DNA of 64,000 nucleotides, taken from Palsa-504 sp963822765. Lineage in GTDB: Bacteria; Actinomycetota; Actinomycetes; Streptosporangiales; Streptosporangiaceae. Shown here one piece after another: positions 18,635 to 27,422 of this stretch (the stretch's first letter is position 1; each line of letters starts with the position of its first letter). The stretch spans positions 62,001 through 126,000 of the forward strand of contig CAWGJL010000036.1 of NCBI GenBank assembly GCA_963822765.1. Reading direction: 5' to 3'. The notes under the pieces were generated by a model. The model was given only the letters and a program-made list of their open reading frames with translations, was not told the origin of the DNA and did no database searches. The position numbers were made by a program, and so were the translations under genes.

Positions 18635-20050
18635 ATGAGCACGGTCTTTAACGAGCAGCCGGACGCACCAGATCAGCCCGGGGACATGGACCTGGAGGAG
18701 CGGCACGCGCTGCGGCGGGTAGCCGGGCTGTCCACCGAGCTGCAGGACATCAGCGAGGTCGAATACCGCGCGCTGCGGCTGGAGCGGGTCGTCCTGATCG
18801 GGGTCTGGGCCGAAGGCAGCCTGGCCAGCGCCGAGAACTCGATGCGCGAGCTCAGCCGCCTGGCCGAAACCGCCGGGTCCGAGGTGCTCGACGCCCTGAT
18901 CCAGCGGCGCGGCCGGGTCGACACCGCGACCTACATCGGCTCGGGCAAGGCCCGCGAGCTGGCCGACATCGTGGCCGCGGTGGGCGCCGACACGGTGATC
19001 TGCGACGGCGAGCTCACCCCGAGCCAGCTGCGCCGGCTGGAGGGCGTGGTCCACGTCAAGGTCATCGACCGGACCGCGCTGATCCTGGACATCTTCGCCC
19101 AGCACGCCCGCAGCCGCGAGGGCAAGGCCCAGGTCGAGCTGGCCCAGCTGCAGTACATGCTGCCCCGGCTACGCGGCTGGGGCGAGTCGCTGTCCCGCCA
19201 GGCCGGCGGCCGGGTGGCCGGCGGCGGCGGGATCGGGACCCGCGGTCCGGGCGAGACCAAGCTGGAAACCGACCGGCGGCGGCTCCGGGCCCGGATCGCC
19301 CGGCTGAAGAAGGACATCTCCGGGATGTCGACCGGCCGGAAGGTCCAGCGCGGCCGCCGGACCCGCCGTGACGTGCCGTCCGTGGTCATCGCCGGCTACA
19401 CCAACGCGGGCAAGTCGAGCCTGCTCAACGCGCTCACCGGCGCCGGGGTCCTGGTCGAGGACGCGCTGTTCGCCACCCTGGACCCCGCGGTGCGGCGGGC
19501 GCTTACCCCGTCCGGTCGTGCCTTCACGCTGACCGACACGGTCGGGTTCGTCCGCCACCTGCCCCACCAGCTGGTCGAGGCGTTCCGCTCCACCCTGGAG
19601 GAGACCGCCGAGGCGGACCTCATCGTGCACGTGGTGGACGGCTCGGACCCCGAGCCGGAGGCGCAGATCGCCGCGGTCCGCGGCGTGCTGGCCGAGATCG
19701 GCGCGGCGGACGTGCCCGAGCTCGTGGTGGTCAACAAGATCGACGCCGCCGACCCGGTCGTGCTGCAGGCCCTCGGCGCCCGCGAACCGGGCAGCATCAG
19801 CGTCTCGGCCAAGACCGGTGCCGGCCTGGCCACCCTGCGGGACGTCATCGAGGCCGCGCTGCCCCGGCTGGACACCCAGGTCCGGGTGGTCGTGCCGTAC
19901 GGCCGCGGCGACCTGGTGGCCCGCGCCCACGCCGACGGCGAGGTGCTGCACGCCGAGCACGTGGCGGACGGTACGCTGCTCGACGCGCGAGTCCCGCCCG
20001 GGCTGGCCGCGCAGCTGGAAGCAGCCGCGCTGACCCCGGCGACGCCATAG
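18635..20050 (+). CDS. hflX: GTPase HflX
   Basis: HflX is a ribosome-associated GTPase that splits stalled or heat-damaged ribosomes. The 471-residue product has the HflX-specific N-terminal domain (YIGSGKARELADI near 105, GGGGIGTRGPGETKLETDRR near 190) followed by the G domain: Walker A GYTNAGKSS near 252, switch II DTVGFVRHLPHQLVEAFRST near 300, and NKID near 370. The ATG at 18635 follows CGGAGG. Streptomyces has hflX in a comparable neighbourhood near housekeeping genes. Confidence 0.95.
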   Translation: MSTVFNEQPDAPDQPGDMDLEERHALRRVAGLSTELQDISEVEYRALRLERVVLIGVWAEGSLASAENSMRELSRLAETAGSEVLDALIQRRGRVDTATYIGSGKARELADIVAAVGADTVICDGELTPSQLRRLEGVVHVKVIDRTALILDIFAQHARSREGKAQVELAQLQYMLPRLRGWGESLSRQAGGRVAGGGGIGTRGPGETKLETDRRRLRARIARLKKDISGMSTGRKVQRGRRTRRDVPSVVIAGYTNAGKSSLLNALTGAGVLVEDALFATLDPAVRRALTPSGRAFTLTDTVGFVRHLPHQLVEAFRSTLEETAEADLIVHVVDGSDPEPEAQIAAVRGVLAEIGAADVPELVVVNKIDAADPVVLQALGAREPGSISVSAKTGAGLATLRDVIEAALPRLDTQVRVVVPYGRGDLVARAHADGEVLHAEHVADGTLLDARVPPGLAAQLEAAALTPATP

Positions 20051-20373
20051 ACAGACGTTTGTGTCCGGACCGCAACGTGATAGTGGTCACATTTGGCTGG
20101 CATTTTCTCGTCTGCTAAGGTGCCCCAACCGGGCCGGGCGATAAAGCTAGGCATTTCCGGGAAAGGCTTGTCTGCGGTGGTAGCGGTGCAATACCGTATC
20201 TGGATTGGCACGTTGGCGACCGGACCGCGCGGCCCGCGTAACCAACACGGGCCAACATCGTGCGGTGCGCAAGCGACGCTCATCCAGTGCCCGCCGGCAA
20301 GTCCAGCGGGCGCAAGGCATGGCAGGTGATCGTTCATGGCACGTGAGATCACCGGTCCCGGGGGGGACCGCCG
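20051..20373 (+). other. 323-base intergenic region before the HutI-like gene
   Basis: No convincing gene. A 78-codon frame starting at 20093 has no Shine-Dalgarno sequence and no recognisable domain. Bases 20354-20369 (GGTCCCGGGGGGGACC) can fold into a short G-rich hairpin directly before the GTG start of the downstream gene and include its G-rich ribosome-binding site, which could limit translation. The promoter is probably in the A/T-richer 20080-20130 part. Confidence 0.35.
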
Positions 20374-21585
20374 GTGACTGTTCGCTTGCTGACCAACATC
20401 GGCCGCCTGTGGACCGGTTCTGAGATCCTGAGCAATGCCGCCGTGGTCACGAACGGCGACCGGATCGCCTGGGTCGGGCCCGCCGCCGAGCTGCCGCAGC
20501 GCATTCCCGGGGTCATCGACGACATCGTGGACATCGACCACATGGAGAACCTGGGCGGCGGCCTGGTCACGCCGGGCCTGATCGACGCCCACACCCACCC
20601 GGTGTACGCCGGCAACCGCTGGGCCGAGCTCGCCATGCGCTCCAACGGCACGTCGACCGCGGAGATCGACCGGGCCGGCGGCGGCGTGTCCTCCACCGTG
20701 ACCGTGACCCGGGGCACCGACCCGTGGACGTTGTGCAACGGGGTGCGGGAGCGGATGGGCCGGTGGCTGCGGTCCGGGACCACCACCATCGAGGCCAAGA
20801 CCGGTTACCACCTGACCCGGGACGGCGAACTGGCCGACGTCCGCATGCTGCGCGGGCTCGAGGGCGAGCCGGGCATGCCGCGGGTGCACATCACGTTCCT
20901 GGCCGCCCACGCCGTCCCGCCCGAGTACTTCGGCCGCCGCGCCGACTACATCGACGCGGTGAGCTCCTGGTGCGCTGACGCCTCGGCGGTCGGCGCGGAC
21001 AGCGTGGACGTGTTCTGCGAGAAGGACGGGTTCACCGAGGACGAGGCGCGCTGGATCCTGTCCGCCGGCCGCCGGTCCGGCCTGGTGCCCCGGGTGCACG
21101 CCTGCGGGGACTCGCACACCGGCGCCGCGCTGCTGGCCGCCGAGCTGGGCTGCGCGTCGGCCGACATGCTGCACGAGGCCAACGACGACGACGTGGCCGC
21201 GCTGGCCCGGGCGGGCGTGGCCGCGGTGGTGTGCCCCGGCACGGCCATCCAGAACACCGCCCGCCCGCCGGTCCGGGCCATGCTCGACAAGGGCGTCACT
21301 GTCGCGCTGGCCTCGGACCACACCCCGGGCCGCAACGGCATCACCTCGATGGCGCTGGTCATCTCGCTGGCCGTGTCCTACCTCGGGATGAGCGTCGACG
21401 AGGCGCTCCGCGCCGCCACCATCGGCGGCGCGCACGCGCTGCGCGCCCCCGACCGGGGCGCGATGGTGCGCGGCAGGCTCGCCGACATGGTGCTGTGGGA
21501 CGCCGATCACGAGGGCGCGTTCATGTGGTCGTTCGGCCTGGCGCCGCGCCGCGTCTGGCTCGGCGGCGAGCCCGTCACCGCGTAA
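20374..21585 (+). CDS. hutI: imidazolonepropionase-like amidohydrolase
   Basis: The 403-residue protein belongs to the metal-dependent amidohydrolase superfamily: metal ligands in GLIDAHTHPVYAG near residue 70, a long middle with TIEAKTGYHL and FCEKDGFTEDEA, a second metal/active-site region PRVHACGDSHTG near 245, and the catalytic Asp in ALASDHTPGRNG near 310. FCE-x-x-x-F and the KTGYHL block match imidazolonepropionase (histidine degradation: 4-imidazolone-5-propanoate to N-formimino-L-glutamate). The usual H-A-D-E motif is H-A-C-G here, so a related lactamase activity is possible. No other hut genes are nearby. Confidence 0.75.
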   Translation: MTVRLLTNIGRLWTGSEILSNAAVVTNGDRIAWVGPAAELPQRIPGVIDDIVDIDHMENLGGGLVTPGLIDAHTHPVYAGNRWAELAMRSNGTSTAEIDRAGGGVSSTVTVTRGTDPWTLCNGVRERMGRWLRSGTTTIEAKTGYHLTRDGELADVRMLRGLEGEPGMPRVHITFLAAHAVPPEYFGRRADYIDAVSSWCADASAVGADSVDVFCEKDGFTEDEARWILSAGRRSGLVPRVHACGDSHTGAALLAAELGCASADMLHEANDDDVAALARAGVAAVVCPGTAIQNTARPPVRAMLDKGVTVALASDHTPGRNGITSMALVISLAVSYLGMSVDEALRAATIGGAHALRAPDRGAMVRGRLADMVLWDADHEGAFMWSFGLAPRRVWLGGEPVTA

Positions 21586-21617
21586 GCCCGTCACCGCGTA
21601 AGCCCGTCAGCGCATAA
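21570..21617 (+). repeat. three 16-bp tandem copies each ending in TAA
   Basis: GCCCGTCACCGCGTAA is repeated at 21570 and 21586 exactly and at 21602 with two changes. The first copy contains the last codons and the stop of the HutI-like gene, so the duplication has multiplied the stop codon. Confidence 0.85.
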
Positions 21618-21654
21618 TTCGGCGCCCTCGCCGCCGGCATGGCATGCTGCCGTC

Positions 21655-22632
21655 ATGGCCGCGCGCACCTCCGCCGTACAGACGGCGCCCGTCACGATCG
21701 TGGTCGGCGAGGAAGAATTCCTCATCGACCGCACCATCCGCGACCTGATCGCCGCCAGCGAGGCGGGGGACGTTCACGATCTGGACGCCGCCGCGCTGAG
21801 TCCCGGCGAACTGGACCTGCTGACCTCGCCGTCGCTGTTCGGCGGCGGCAGCGTGGTCGTGATCCGGGCCGCGCAGAACGCGGTCAAGGAGGTCGCCGCC
21901 GAGCTGACCCGGTACGCGGCCAGCCCCGCTCCGGACGCGACGCTGATCTTGACCCACGCGGGCGGGGCCAAGGGCAAGGACCTGCTGGCCGGGGTGAAGG
22001 CCACGGGAGCGCAGGTCATCGAGTGCCCCAAGGTCACCCGGTTCGCCGAACGGCTCGATTTCGTGCGTCACGAGTTCCGCCGGGCGGGCCAGCGGGCCGA
22101 CGATGCCGCCGCCCGCGCCCTGCTCGACGCGGTCGGCTCGGACCTGCGCGAACTCGCCGCCGCGTGCGAGCAACTCGCCGCGGACGGCGCGGGCCAGGTA
22201 GACGAGGCCCTGGTGGCCACCTACTACCGGGGCCGGGCCGAGGCGACCGGGTTCACCGTGGCCGACCTCGCGGTCGAGGGACAGCTGGCCCGGGCCCTGG
22301 AGCAACTGCGCTGGGCCCTGGACACCGGCGTCTCACCGGTGCTGATCTGCAGCGCGCTCGCGCAAGGAGTCCGGCTGCTCGGCCGGGTCGGATCCGCCCC
22401 CCGGAACCAGAACGCCGCGGCCCTGGCGGCCGAGGTCGGCGCCCCGCCATGGAAGATCGACCGGGTCCGCCAGCAGGTACGCGGCTGGCCGCCGGGCGGC
22501 GTGGCCCGTGCGCTGCACGCCGTGGCCGAAGCCGACGCGCAGGTCAAGGGGGAGACGAGCAGCGCGGACTACGCGCTGGAACGAGCTGTGCGTCGCATCG
22601 TGGCAGCCCGCTCCGGCGCGGCCGGCGTCTAG
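21655..22632 (+). CDS. holA: DNA polymerase III delta subunit
   Basis: HolA is the delta subunit of the clamp loader, opening the sliding clamp. The 325-residue product begins MAARTSAVQTAPVTIVVGEEEFLIDRTI; the G-x-E-x-x-L-I-x-R motif after a short strand is the delta-subunit P-loop-like head. Later blocks, SLFGGGSVVVIR and WALDTGVSPVLICSALAQGVRLL, match the collar domain layout. Length fits actinobacterial HolA, and its position just before rpsT on the opposite strand is conserved in the phylum. Confidence 0.9.
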   Translation: MAARTSAVQTAPVTIVVGEEEFLIDRTIRDLIAASEAGDVHDLDAAALSPGELDLLTSPSLFGGGSVVVIRAAQNAVKEVAAELTRYAASPAPDATLILTHAGGAKGKDLLAGVKATGAQVIECPKVTRFAERLDFVRHEFRRAGQRADDAAARALLDAVGSDLRELAAACEQLAADGAGQVDEALVATYYRGRAEATGFTVADLAVEGQLARALEQLRWALDTGVSPVLICSALAQGVRLLGRVGSAPRNQNAAALAAEVGAPPWKIDRVRQQVRGWPPGGVARALHAVAEADAQVKGETSSADYALERAVRRIVAARSGAAGV

Positions 22633-22928
22633 CGTCCGGCCACACTCCTCAGGAATCGATCAGCAAACGGTCAGCCAGCGATCTGAAAGCTAACAGCACG
22701 CACTGAGTACTTCCTCGGTTCTCGCTGAGCTAAATGCCCGAAACTCTGCAGGAACGGGGAGTACGGGGAAGCACGCGCGAGAACCGCTCCTTGGGCCGCG
22801 CCCATAGCGAGGTAAGCCGCGTGCCGGGCCGCAGCGCCCGCTATCGCATCCGCCGTGAGCAGTAGGGCCGGGAGGCCCGGCAGCATTTCCGGGACGCCGG
22901 CGGACAACGAGGTTGAGGCTTTGAGGCT
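22633..22928 (+). other. 296-base intergenic region with a 10-bp inverted repeat
   Basis: CGGTTCTCGC (22716-22725) and GCGAGAACCG (22777-22786) form a perfect inverted repeat separated by 51 bases. The region precedes an RsbW-like ATPase gene and presumably holds its promoter. A 158-codon minus-strand frame across it has no start signal or domain and is treated as a shadow. Confidence 0.4.
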
Positions 22929-23369
22929 ATGACGGCTGACGACGGTGGATTTCGCGGCTACTACGTGCGCCCTGACGGGCCAGAGGGAACCGCGCGGGTT
23001 CTGCGGCTGGCGCTGCCATCCGACGCGTCCACGGTACGGCTGGCACGGCAGGTTACCCGCGACGCGCTGGCCGCCTGGCACCTCGGCCAGCTGGAGGAGG
23101 CCGCTGTCCTGCTCGTATCCGAGCTGGTCACGAACGCCGTGCGGCACGCCAGGGACACCGGCGCCATAGGGCTGGAACTCGCCAGCACGGGTACCCGGCT
23201 GCGCGTGGAGATCCAGGACGGCGACCCGAGTTGGCGGCAGATGGACAGCCTGGCCGATGACGATGAGTCAGGTTTCGGGTTCCTCGTGGTGGATTCCCTA
23301 GCTGATCGCTGGGGATTGCGCCGGGTATGCGCGGGCAAGGCCGTTTGGGCCGAACTCGACACGCCGTAG
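22929..23369 (+). CDS. RsbW-like ATP-binding protein (HATPase_c)
   Basis: The 146-residue protein is a stand-alone GHKL ATPase domain of the anti-sigma/serine kinase type common in actinobacteria. The N-box is AVLLVSELVTNAVRHA near residue 63 with the Mg-binding Asn; the G1-like box is EIQDGDPSWRQ near 97 and the lid/G2 part is ESGFGFLVVDSLADRWG near 117. Its partner, usually an anti-anti-sigma factor or an XRE/DUF397 pair, is not adjacent. Start is an ATG with weak ribosome-binding sequence. Confidence 0.83.
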   Translation: MTADDGGFRGYYVRPDGPEGTARVLRLALPSDASTVRLARQVTRDALAAWHLGQLEEAAVLLVSELVTNAVRHARDTGAIGLELASTGTRLRVEIQDGDPSWRQMDSLADDDESGFGFLVVDSLADRWGLRRVCAGKAVWAELDTP

Positions 23370-23427
23370 CCGAACTCGACGTGCCGCAAACGTCCCGGGC
23401 GGCTACGCTGCCGCCATCAGCAAGACA

Positions 23428-23448
23428 GGCCGGGCTGGCGGCCCGGCC
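23428..23448 (-). terminator. hairpin downstream of rpsT
   Basis: GGCCGGGC and GCCCGGCC form a perfect 8-bp stem with a five-base loop just 3' of rpsT on the minus strand. It lacks a clear U-run, as is usual for high-GC actinobacterial terminators. Confidence 0.6.
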
Positions 23449-23460
23449 CCGGGATGAGCT

Positions 23461-23730
23461 CTAGGCTTGCTGGAGTTCGGCGAGGCGCTTGGCGATCGCG
23501 GACTTGCGGTTCGCGGCCTGGTTCTTGTGGATCACGCCCTTGCTGGCGGCCTTGTCCAGCTGCCGGCATGCCGCGCGCAGCGCGGTCTCGGCCTCCGCCG
23601 CGTTCCCCCCGTCCGCGGCCTCGCGGAACTTGCGGACGGACGTGCGCAGCGACGACTTGACGGCCTTGTTCCGCAGGCGCGCCTTCTCGTTCTGCTTGTT
23701 GCGCTTGATCTGAGACTTTATGTTGGCCAC
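23461..23730 (-). CDS. rpsT: 30S ribosomal protein S20
   Basis: The 89-residue basic protein starts with ANIKSQIKRNKQNEKARLRN and contains SKGVIHKNQAANRKSAIAKR, diagnostic for S20, which binds 16S rRNA early in 30S assembly. The GTG start at 23730 follows AAGGA at normal spacing. It is divergent from lepA and convergent with the RsbW-like gene; the order holA-rpsT-lepA is conserved in actinobacteria. Confidence 0.97.
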   Translation of the reverse strand: MANIKSQIKRNKQNEKARLRNKAVKSSLRTSVRKFREAADGGNAAEAETALRAACRQLDKAASKGVIHKNQAANRKSAIAKRLAELQQA

Positions 23731-23919
23731 GCGTGGGAGTCCTTCAAGGTGAGCTGGGAGGTGACGCGACGACGAAGCTTATCCGAGCCGAGGCCCTACA
23801 CTCAAACCAGCGCTCAAACCAGCGGCCGGACGGCGGGGGCAGCACGCCCGGCATGGAATCATGGAATCCCAGGCCGCCCGAGAGTGAACCCAGCGGCGAG
23901 TCACCCGAAACGGACATGT

Positions 23920-25827
23920 GTGTCACCTACTAGTCCTGCCAGCCCGGCCGGCGCTACCCGCCCGGCCAGTAACCCGCGCCCGGCTCCGGCTCACACCGAC
24001 CAGGCGGTGATCAGGAACTTCTGCATCATCGCCCACATCGATCACGGCAAGTCGACCCTGGCCGACCGGATGCTCCAGCTCACCGGCGTGGTCGAGGGGC
24101 GCCAGATGCGCGCGCAGTACCTGGACCGGATGGACATCGAGCGCGAGCGCGGCATCACGATCAAGAGCCAGGCCGTCCGGCTGCCCTTCCAGAGCGGTGA
24201 TACGCACTACGTCCTCAACCTCATCGATACCCCGGGCCACGTGGACTTCACCTACGAGGTCTCCCGCAGCCTGGCCGCCTGCGAGGGCGCGGTGCTGCTT
24301 GTCGACGCGGCCCAGGGCATCGAGGCGCAGACGCTGGCCAACCTGTACCTGGCGCTGGCCGACGACCTCAAGATCATCCCGGTGCTGAACAAGATCGACC
24401 TGCCCGCCGCGCAGCCCGACCGCTACGCCGCCGAACTCGCAAACATCATCGGTGTCGACCCCAGCGAGATCCTGCGGGTTTCCGCCAAGACCGGCGAGGG
24501 CGTCGAGCACCTGCTGCACGAGATCGTCAGGCTCGTCCCGGCCCCGCAAGGGCGACCCGGACGCCCCTGCGCGTGCGCTCATCTTCGACTCGATCTACGA
24601 CACCTACCGCGGCGTGGTTACCTACGTCCGGGTCATGGACGGCAGGATCACCAAACGCGAGCGTTCGCTGATGATGTCCACCCGCGCGGTGCACGAGACC
24701 CTCGAGGTGGGGGTCATCTCGCCGGAGCCCATCCCGTCCGAGGGCCTGGCCGCGGGCGAGGTCGGCTACCTGATCACCGGGGTCAAGGACGTGCGCCAGG
24801 CCCGCGTCGGCGACACCGTGACCAGCGCGGCCCACCCCGCGAAGGAGGCGCTGGCCGGGTACTCCCACCCCAAGCCGATGGTCTTCTCCGGCCTGTACCC
24901 GGTGGACGGCGACGACTACCCGGACCTGCGCGACGCGCTGGACAAGCTCCGCCTGAACGACGCCGCGCTGGTCTACGAGCCCGAGACCAGCGACGCGCTC
25001 GGGTTCGGCTTCCGCTGCGGGTTCCTCGGCCTGCTGCACATGGAGATCGTCCGCGAGCGGCTGGAGCGGGAGTTCGACCTGTCGCTCATCTCTACCGCCC
25101 CGAACGCCGTCTACCGCGTCGTCATGGACACCGGCCAGGAGCTGCGGGTGACCAACCCCAGCGACTTCCCAGGCGGCTCCGAGCCCGGCAGAGGGGCAAG
25201 GTCGACAAGGTCTTCGAGCCGGTCGTGCGGGCCACGGTCATCTCGCCCGCCGAGTTCATCGGGACGATCATGGAACTGTGCCAGAGCCGGCGCGGCGCCC
25301 TGATCGGCATGGACTACCTGTCCGCGGACCGGGTGGAGATCCGCTACACGCTGCCGCTCGCGGAGATCATCTTCGACTTCTTCGACCAGCTCAAGTCCCG
25401 GACCCGCGGCTACGCCTCGCTCGACTACGAGCCCGACGGCGAGCAGGAGTCCAACCTGGTCAAGGTCGATATCTTGCTGCAGGGCCAGCCGGTGGACGCG
25501 TTCAGCCAGATCGTGCACGCCGACGAGGCCCGCGAGTACGGCCTGTCCATGACCGCGAAGCTGAAGGAGCTGATCCCGCGCCAGCAGTACGAGGTGCCGA
25601 TCCAGGCGGCCGTCGGCGCGCGCATCATCGCCCGGGAGAACATCCGCGCGCTGCGCAAGGACGTGCTGGCCAAGTGCTACGGCGGCGACATCACCCGCAA
25701 GCGCAAGCTGCTGGAGCGGCAGAAGGAAGGCAAGAAGCGGATGAAGACCATCGGCCGGGTCGACGTCCCGCAGGAGGCCTTCGTGGCGGCTCTCTCGACC
25801 CAGCCTGGCGACCGTAAGCAGAAATGA
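23920..25827 (+). pseudogene. lepA: elongation factor 4 (LepA), frame disrupted twice
   Basis: LepA is a ribosomal back-translocase GTPase. Frame 1 gives FCIIAHIDHGKSTLADRML, RERGITIKSQ, DTPGHVDF and NKIDLP up to LVPAP. An extra C at about 24547 then shifts the frame; residues GDPDAPARALIFDS through ELRVTNPSDFP lie in the next frame. At 25172-25194 about 23 extra bases return the sequence to frame 1 at GKVDKVFEPVVRAT, which runs to the normal C-terminus. Total extra is 24 bases, so the first frame stays open throughout but ~210 residues would be nonsense. Either a real pseudogene or sequence error; LepA is dispensable in many bacteria. Start GTG at 23920 is tentative. Confidence 0.85.
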
Positions 25828-25833
25828 TTTTTG

Positions 25834-25850
25834 GCCGAACGGAGCGTGGT
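25834..25850 (+). repeat. dispersed 17-bp motif, copy 4 (between lepA and the DUF1707 gene)
   Basis: GCCGAACGGAGCGTGGT preceded by GATTTTTG. It fills the 24-base gap between two convergent genes, so it is not under coding constraint and might double as a terminator. Confidence 0.75.
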
Positions 25851-25851
25851 C

Positions 25852-26400
25852 TCAGCCGCCGGGACTGATCGCCGGGAACGCGTGGGTCACGATCGGCGAC
25901 ACCCCGATTTGCTGGTAGTACGGGGTCAGGTTGGCGTGCTGGAATCCCGGGCTCTGATAGATCACACCCTGGGTGTGCGCGGTGATGACCGCGGTGATCA
26001 GCGCGGCCAGGGTGAAGATGATCAGCGCGGTGACGATCAGCGCCGCGGCCGGCTTCCAGTGGCTGGGCGCGGCGGCCTCCGGCGCGACCATGACGGCCTG
26101 CCCGTGCGGGAACTGCGGATAGGGCAGGGCCCCGACCGGCAGGTCGGAGGTCAGCTCCCAGAGCTGTCCGTAGGTGCGCGCCGCGTAGGCGCGCGCGACC
26201 CGGTCGTCGAGTTCGTCCTGGGTCAGCCGCCCCTCGGTGAAGCCGGCCCGCAGCACGCCCACGGCCCGTTCGCGGTCCGCGCTGGACGCGAGCCAGGTCG
26301 GGTTGACGCCTGCGCTTCCGACCCCGAACCCCCCAAAAGCTCCGAAGCCTTCGGGCGCGGGCGGCTGCGGCGGGAATGCCTGAGCTGGACCGTATGCCAC
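25852..26400 (-). CDS. DUF1707 membrane protein
   Basis: The 182-residue product starts with a Pro/Gly-rich region, then a DUF1707 domain (ASSADRERAVGVLRAGFTEG then TQDELDDRVARAYAARTYG, residues ~38-85), typical of actinobacterial envelope proteins. One membrane segment follows (AALIVTALIIFTLAALITAVI, residues ~120-140), with a short outside tail. Function is unknown; the domain is found attached to many different membrane modules. Convergent with lepA and in the same direction as the second DUF1707 gene upstream. Confidence 0.82.
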   Translation of the reverse strand: MAYGPAQAFPPQPPAPEGFGAFGGFGVGSAGVNPTWLASSADRERAVGVLRAGFTEGRLTQDELDDRVARAYAARTYGQLWELTSDLPVGALPYPQFPHGQAVMVAPEAAAPSHWKPAAALIVTALIIFTLAALITAVITAHTQGVIYQSPGFQHANLTPYYQQIGVSPIVTHAFPAISPGG

Positions 26401-26525
26401 GTGAGCCTCCTGCGGACGCTTCTAACTGAGTGTAAGACGTTCGGCGCGCGTCAGAAGTGCCAATCTTGTCTTCGGCGCGGCGCTCGCGGTCGTGAACTGG
26501 TCAGCGCGTTCCGTCCCGGCTCGGC

Positions 26526-27278
26526 TCAGGGCTGAGGAGGACCCGGGTAGACCTGCCCGTTGTGCGCGATCGAGATCGCGACTCCGACCAGCGAGGCCGC
26601 GATCAGCACCGACCAGAAGATGATCGCCATGTAGCCGAGCACCAGGCCGCTGGTGGCCAGCCCGTCGCCGCGTTGCGAGGTCAGCTTCATCTGCCGCCGG
26701 GCGATGTGACCGCAGACGACGGCGGGGATGGCGGTGAGCCCGGCGGTGAAGAACTCGGCCACGCCCAGCACCATCGACGCGATGGCCATCGAGTTCGTGC
26801 CGCTGGGCGGCGGCTGGTACGCGGGGACAGGCCAGGCGGGCATGGGCGACGCCCCGGCCGGCAGGTCGGCCGTCAGCGTGGCCAGCTCCCCGTAGGTGCG
26901 GGCGGCGTACGCCCGCCCCATCCGGTCGTTGTACTCGTCCTGGCTCAGCCGGCCCTCGGCGAACCCGGCCTTGAGCACGTCGACGGCACGTTCCCGGTCC
27001 GCCGAGGACGCGCGCATGGAGGCCTGCGCCCTCATCTGGTAGCCGGCCTGCTGAGCAGGATAACCGCCGGGCTGGCCGGGATACTGGACCGGATAACCTC
27101 CCGGCGGGGCCGGATAACCGCCTGGCGGGACCGGGTACGCGCCCGGGATCTGGTAAGCGCCCGGCGGGACCTGGTAGCCAGCGGCGGGGACCTGGTAGCC
27201 GTCCGGCGGCACCTCAGTCCCGTCAGGCGGGCTGTACCTGGGGTACTGGGCCGGCCATTGCGACTGGCTATCTGTCAC
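26526..27278 (-). CDS. DUF1707/DUF4190 membrane protein with PGGY repeats
   Basis: A GTG start at 27278 follows GGGAGG. The first ~85 of 250 residues are a Pro/Gly/Tyr-rich tail with repeated P-P-G-G-Y-P units, then a DUF1707 block (SADRERAVDVLKAGFAEG) and a C-terminal DUF4190-like pair of membrane helices (GVAEFFTAGLTAIPAVVCG and YMAIIFWSVLIAASLVGVAI) with the typical G-H-I-A-R-R-Q-x-K loop. Likely a paralogue of the downstream gene with a different membrane module. Probably divergent transcription with hemW. Confidence 0.85.
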   Translation of the reverse strand: MTDSQSQWPAQYPRYSPPDGTEVPPDGYQVPAAGYQVPPGAYQIPGAYPVPPGGYPAPPGGYPVQYPGQPGGYPAQQAGYQMRAQASMRASSADRERAVDVLKAGFAEGRLSQDEYNDRMGRAYAARTYGELATLTADLPAGASPMPAWPVPAYQPPPSGTNSMAIASMVLGVAEFFTAGLTAIPAVVCGHIARRQMKLTSQRGDGLATSGLVLGYMAIIFWSVLIAASLVGVAISIAHNGQVYPGPPQP

Positions 27279-27422
27279 CGACGCCTCCCGTTCACGCGAC
27301 CTGACTAACGTGCCCGCGACTCTTCCAGTCTAAGCGCGCGGAACGCCAAACAGGCATGGGTGCTCCATCCGGGTTCGCTGACCTCTCCCGCCAGGCAGGT
27401 AGCGTGCCCGTCAGAAGGTAGC

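Noticed and set aside
20093..20329. Possible 78-codon gene before the HutI-like gene
   Set aside because: No Shine-Dalgarno sequence, no domain and codon positions without the GC3 bias of real genes here.
22671..23147. 158-codon minus-strand frame overlapping the RsbW-like gene
   Set aside because: Overlaps the start of a conserved gene, no start signal, no recognisable domain.
24452..25303. 283-codon frame inside lepA as a separate gene
   Set aside because: It is the middle third of LepA displaced by a frameshift, not an independent gene.
26270..26292. Sequence CACGGCCCGTTCGCGG resembling the dispersed motif in the DUF1707 gene
   Set aside because: It encodes the conserved D-R-E-R-A-V of DUF1707 and lacks the T-rich tract; explained by protein conservation.
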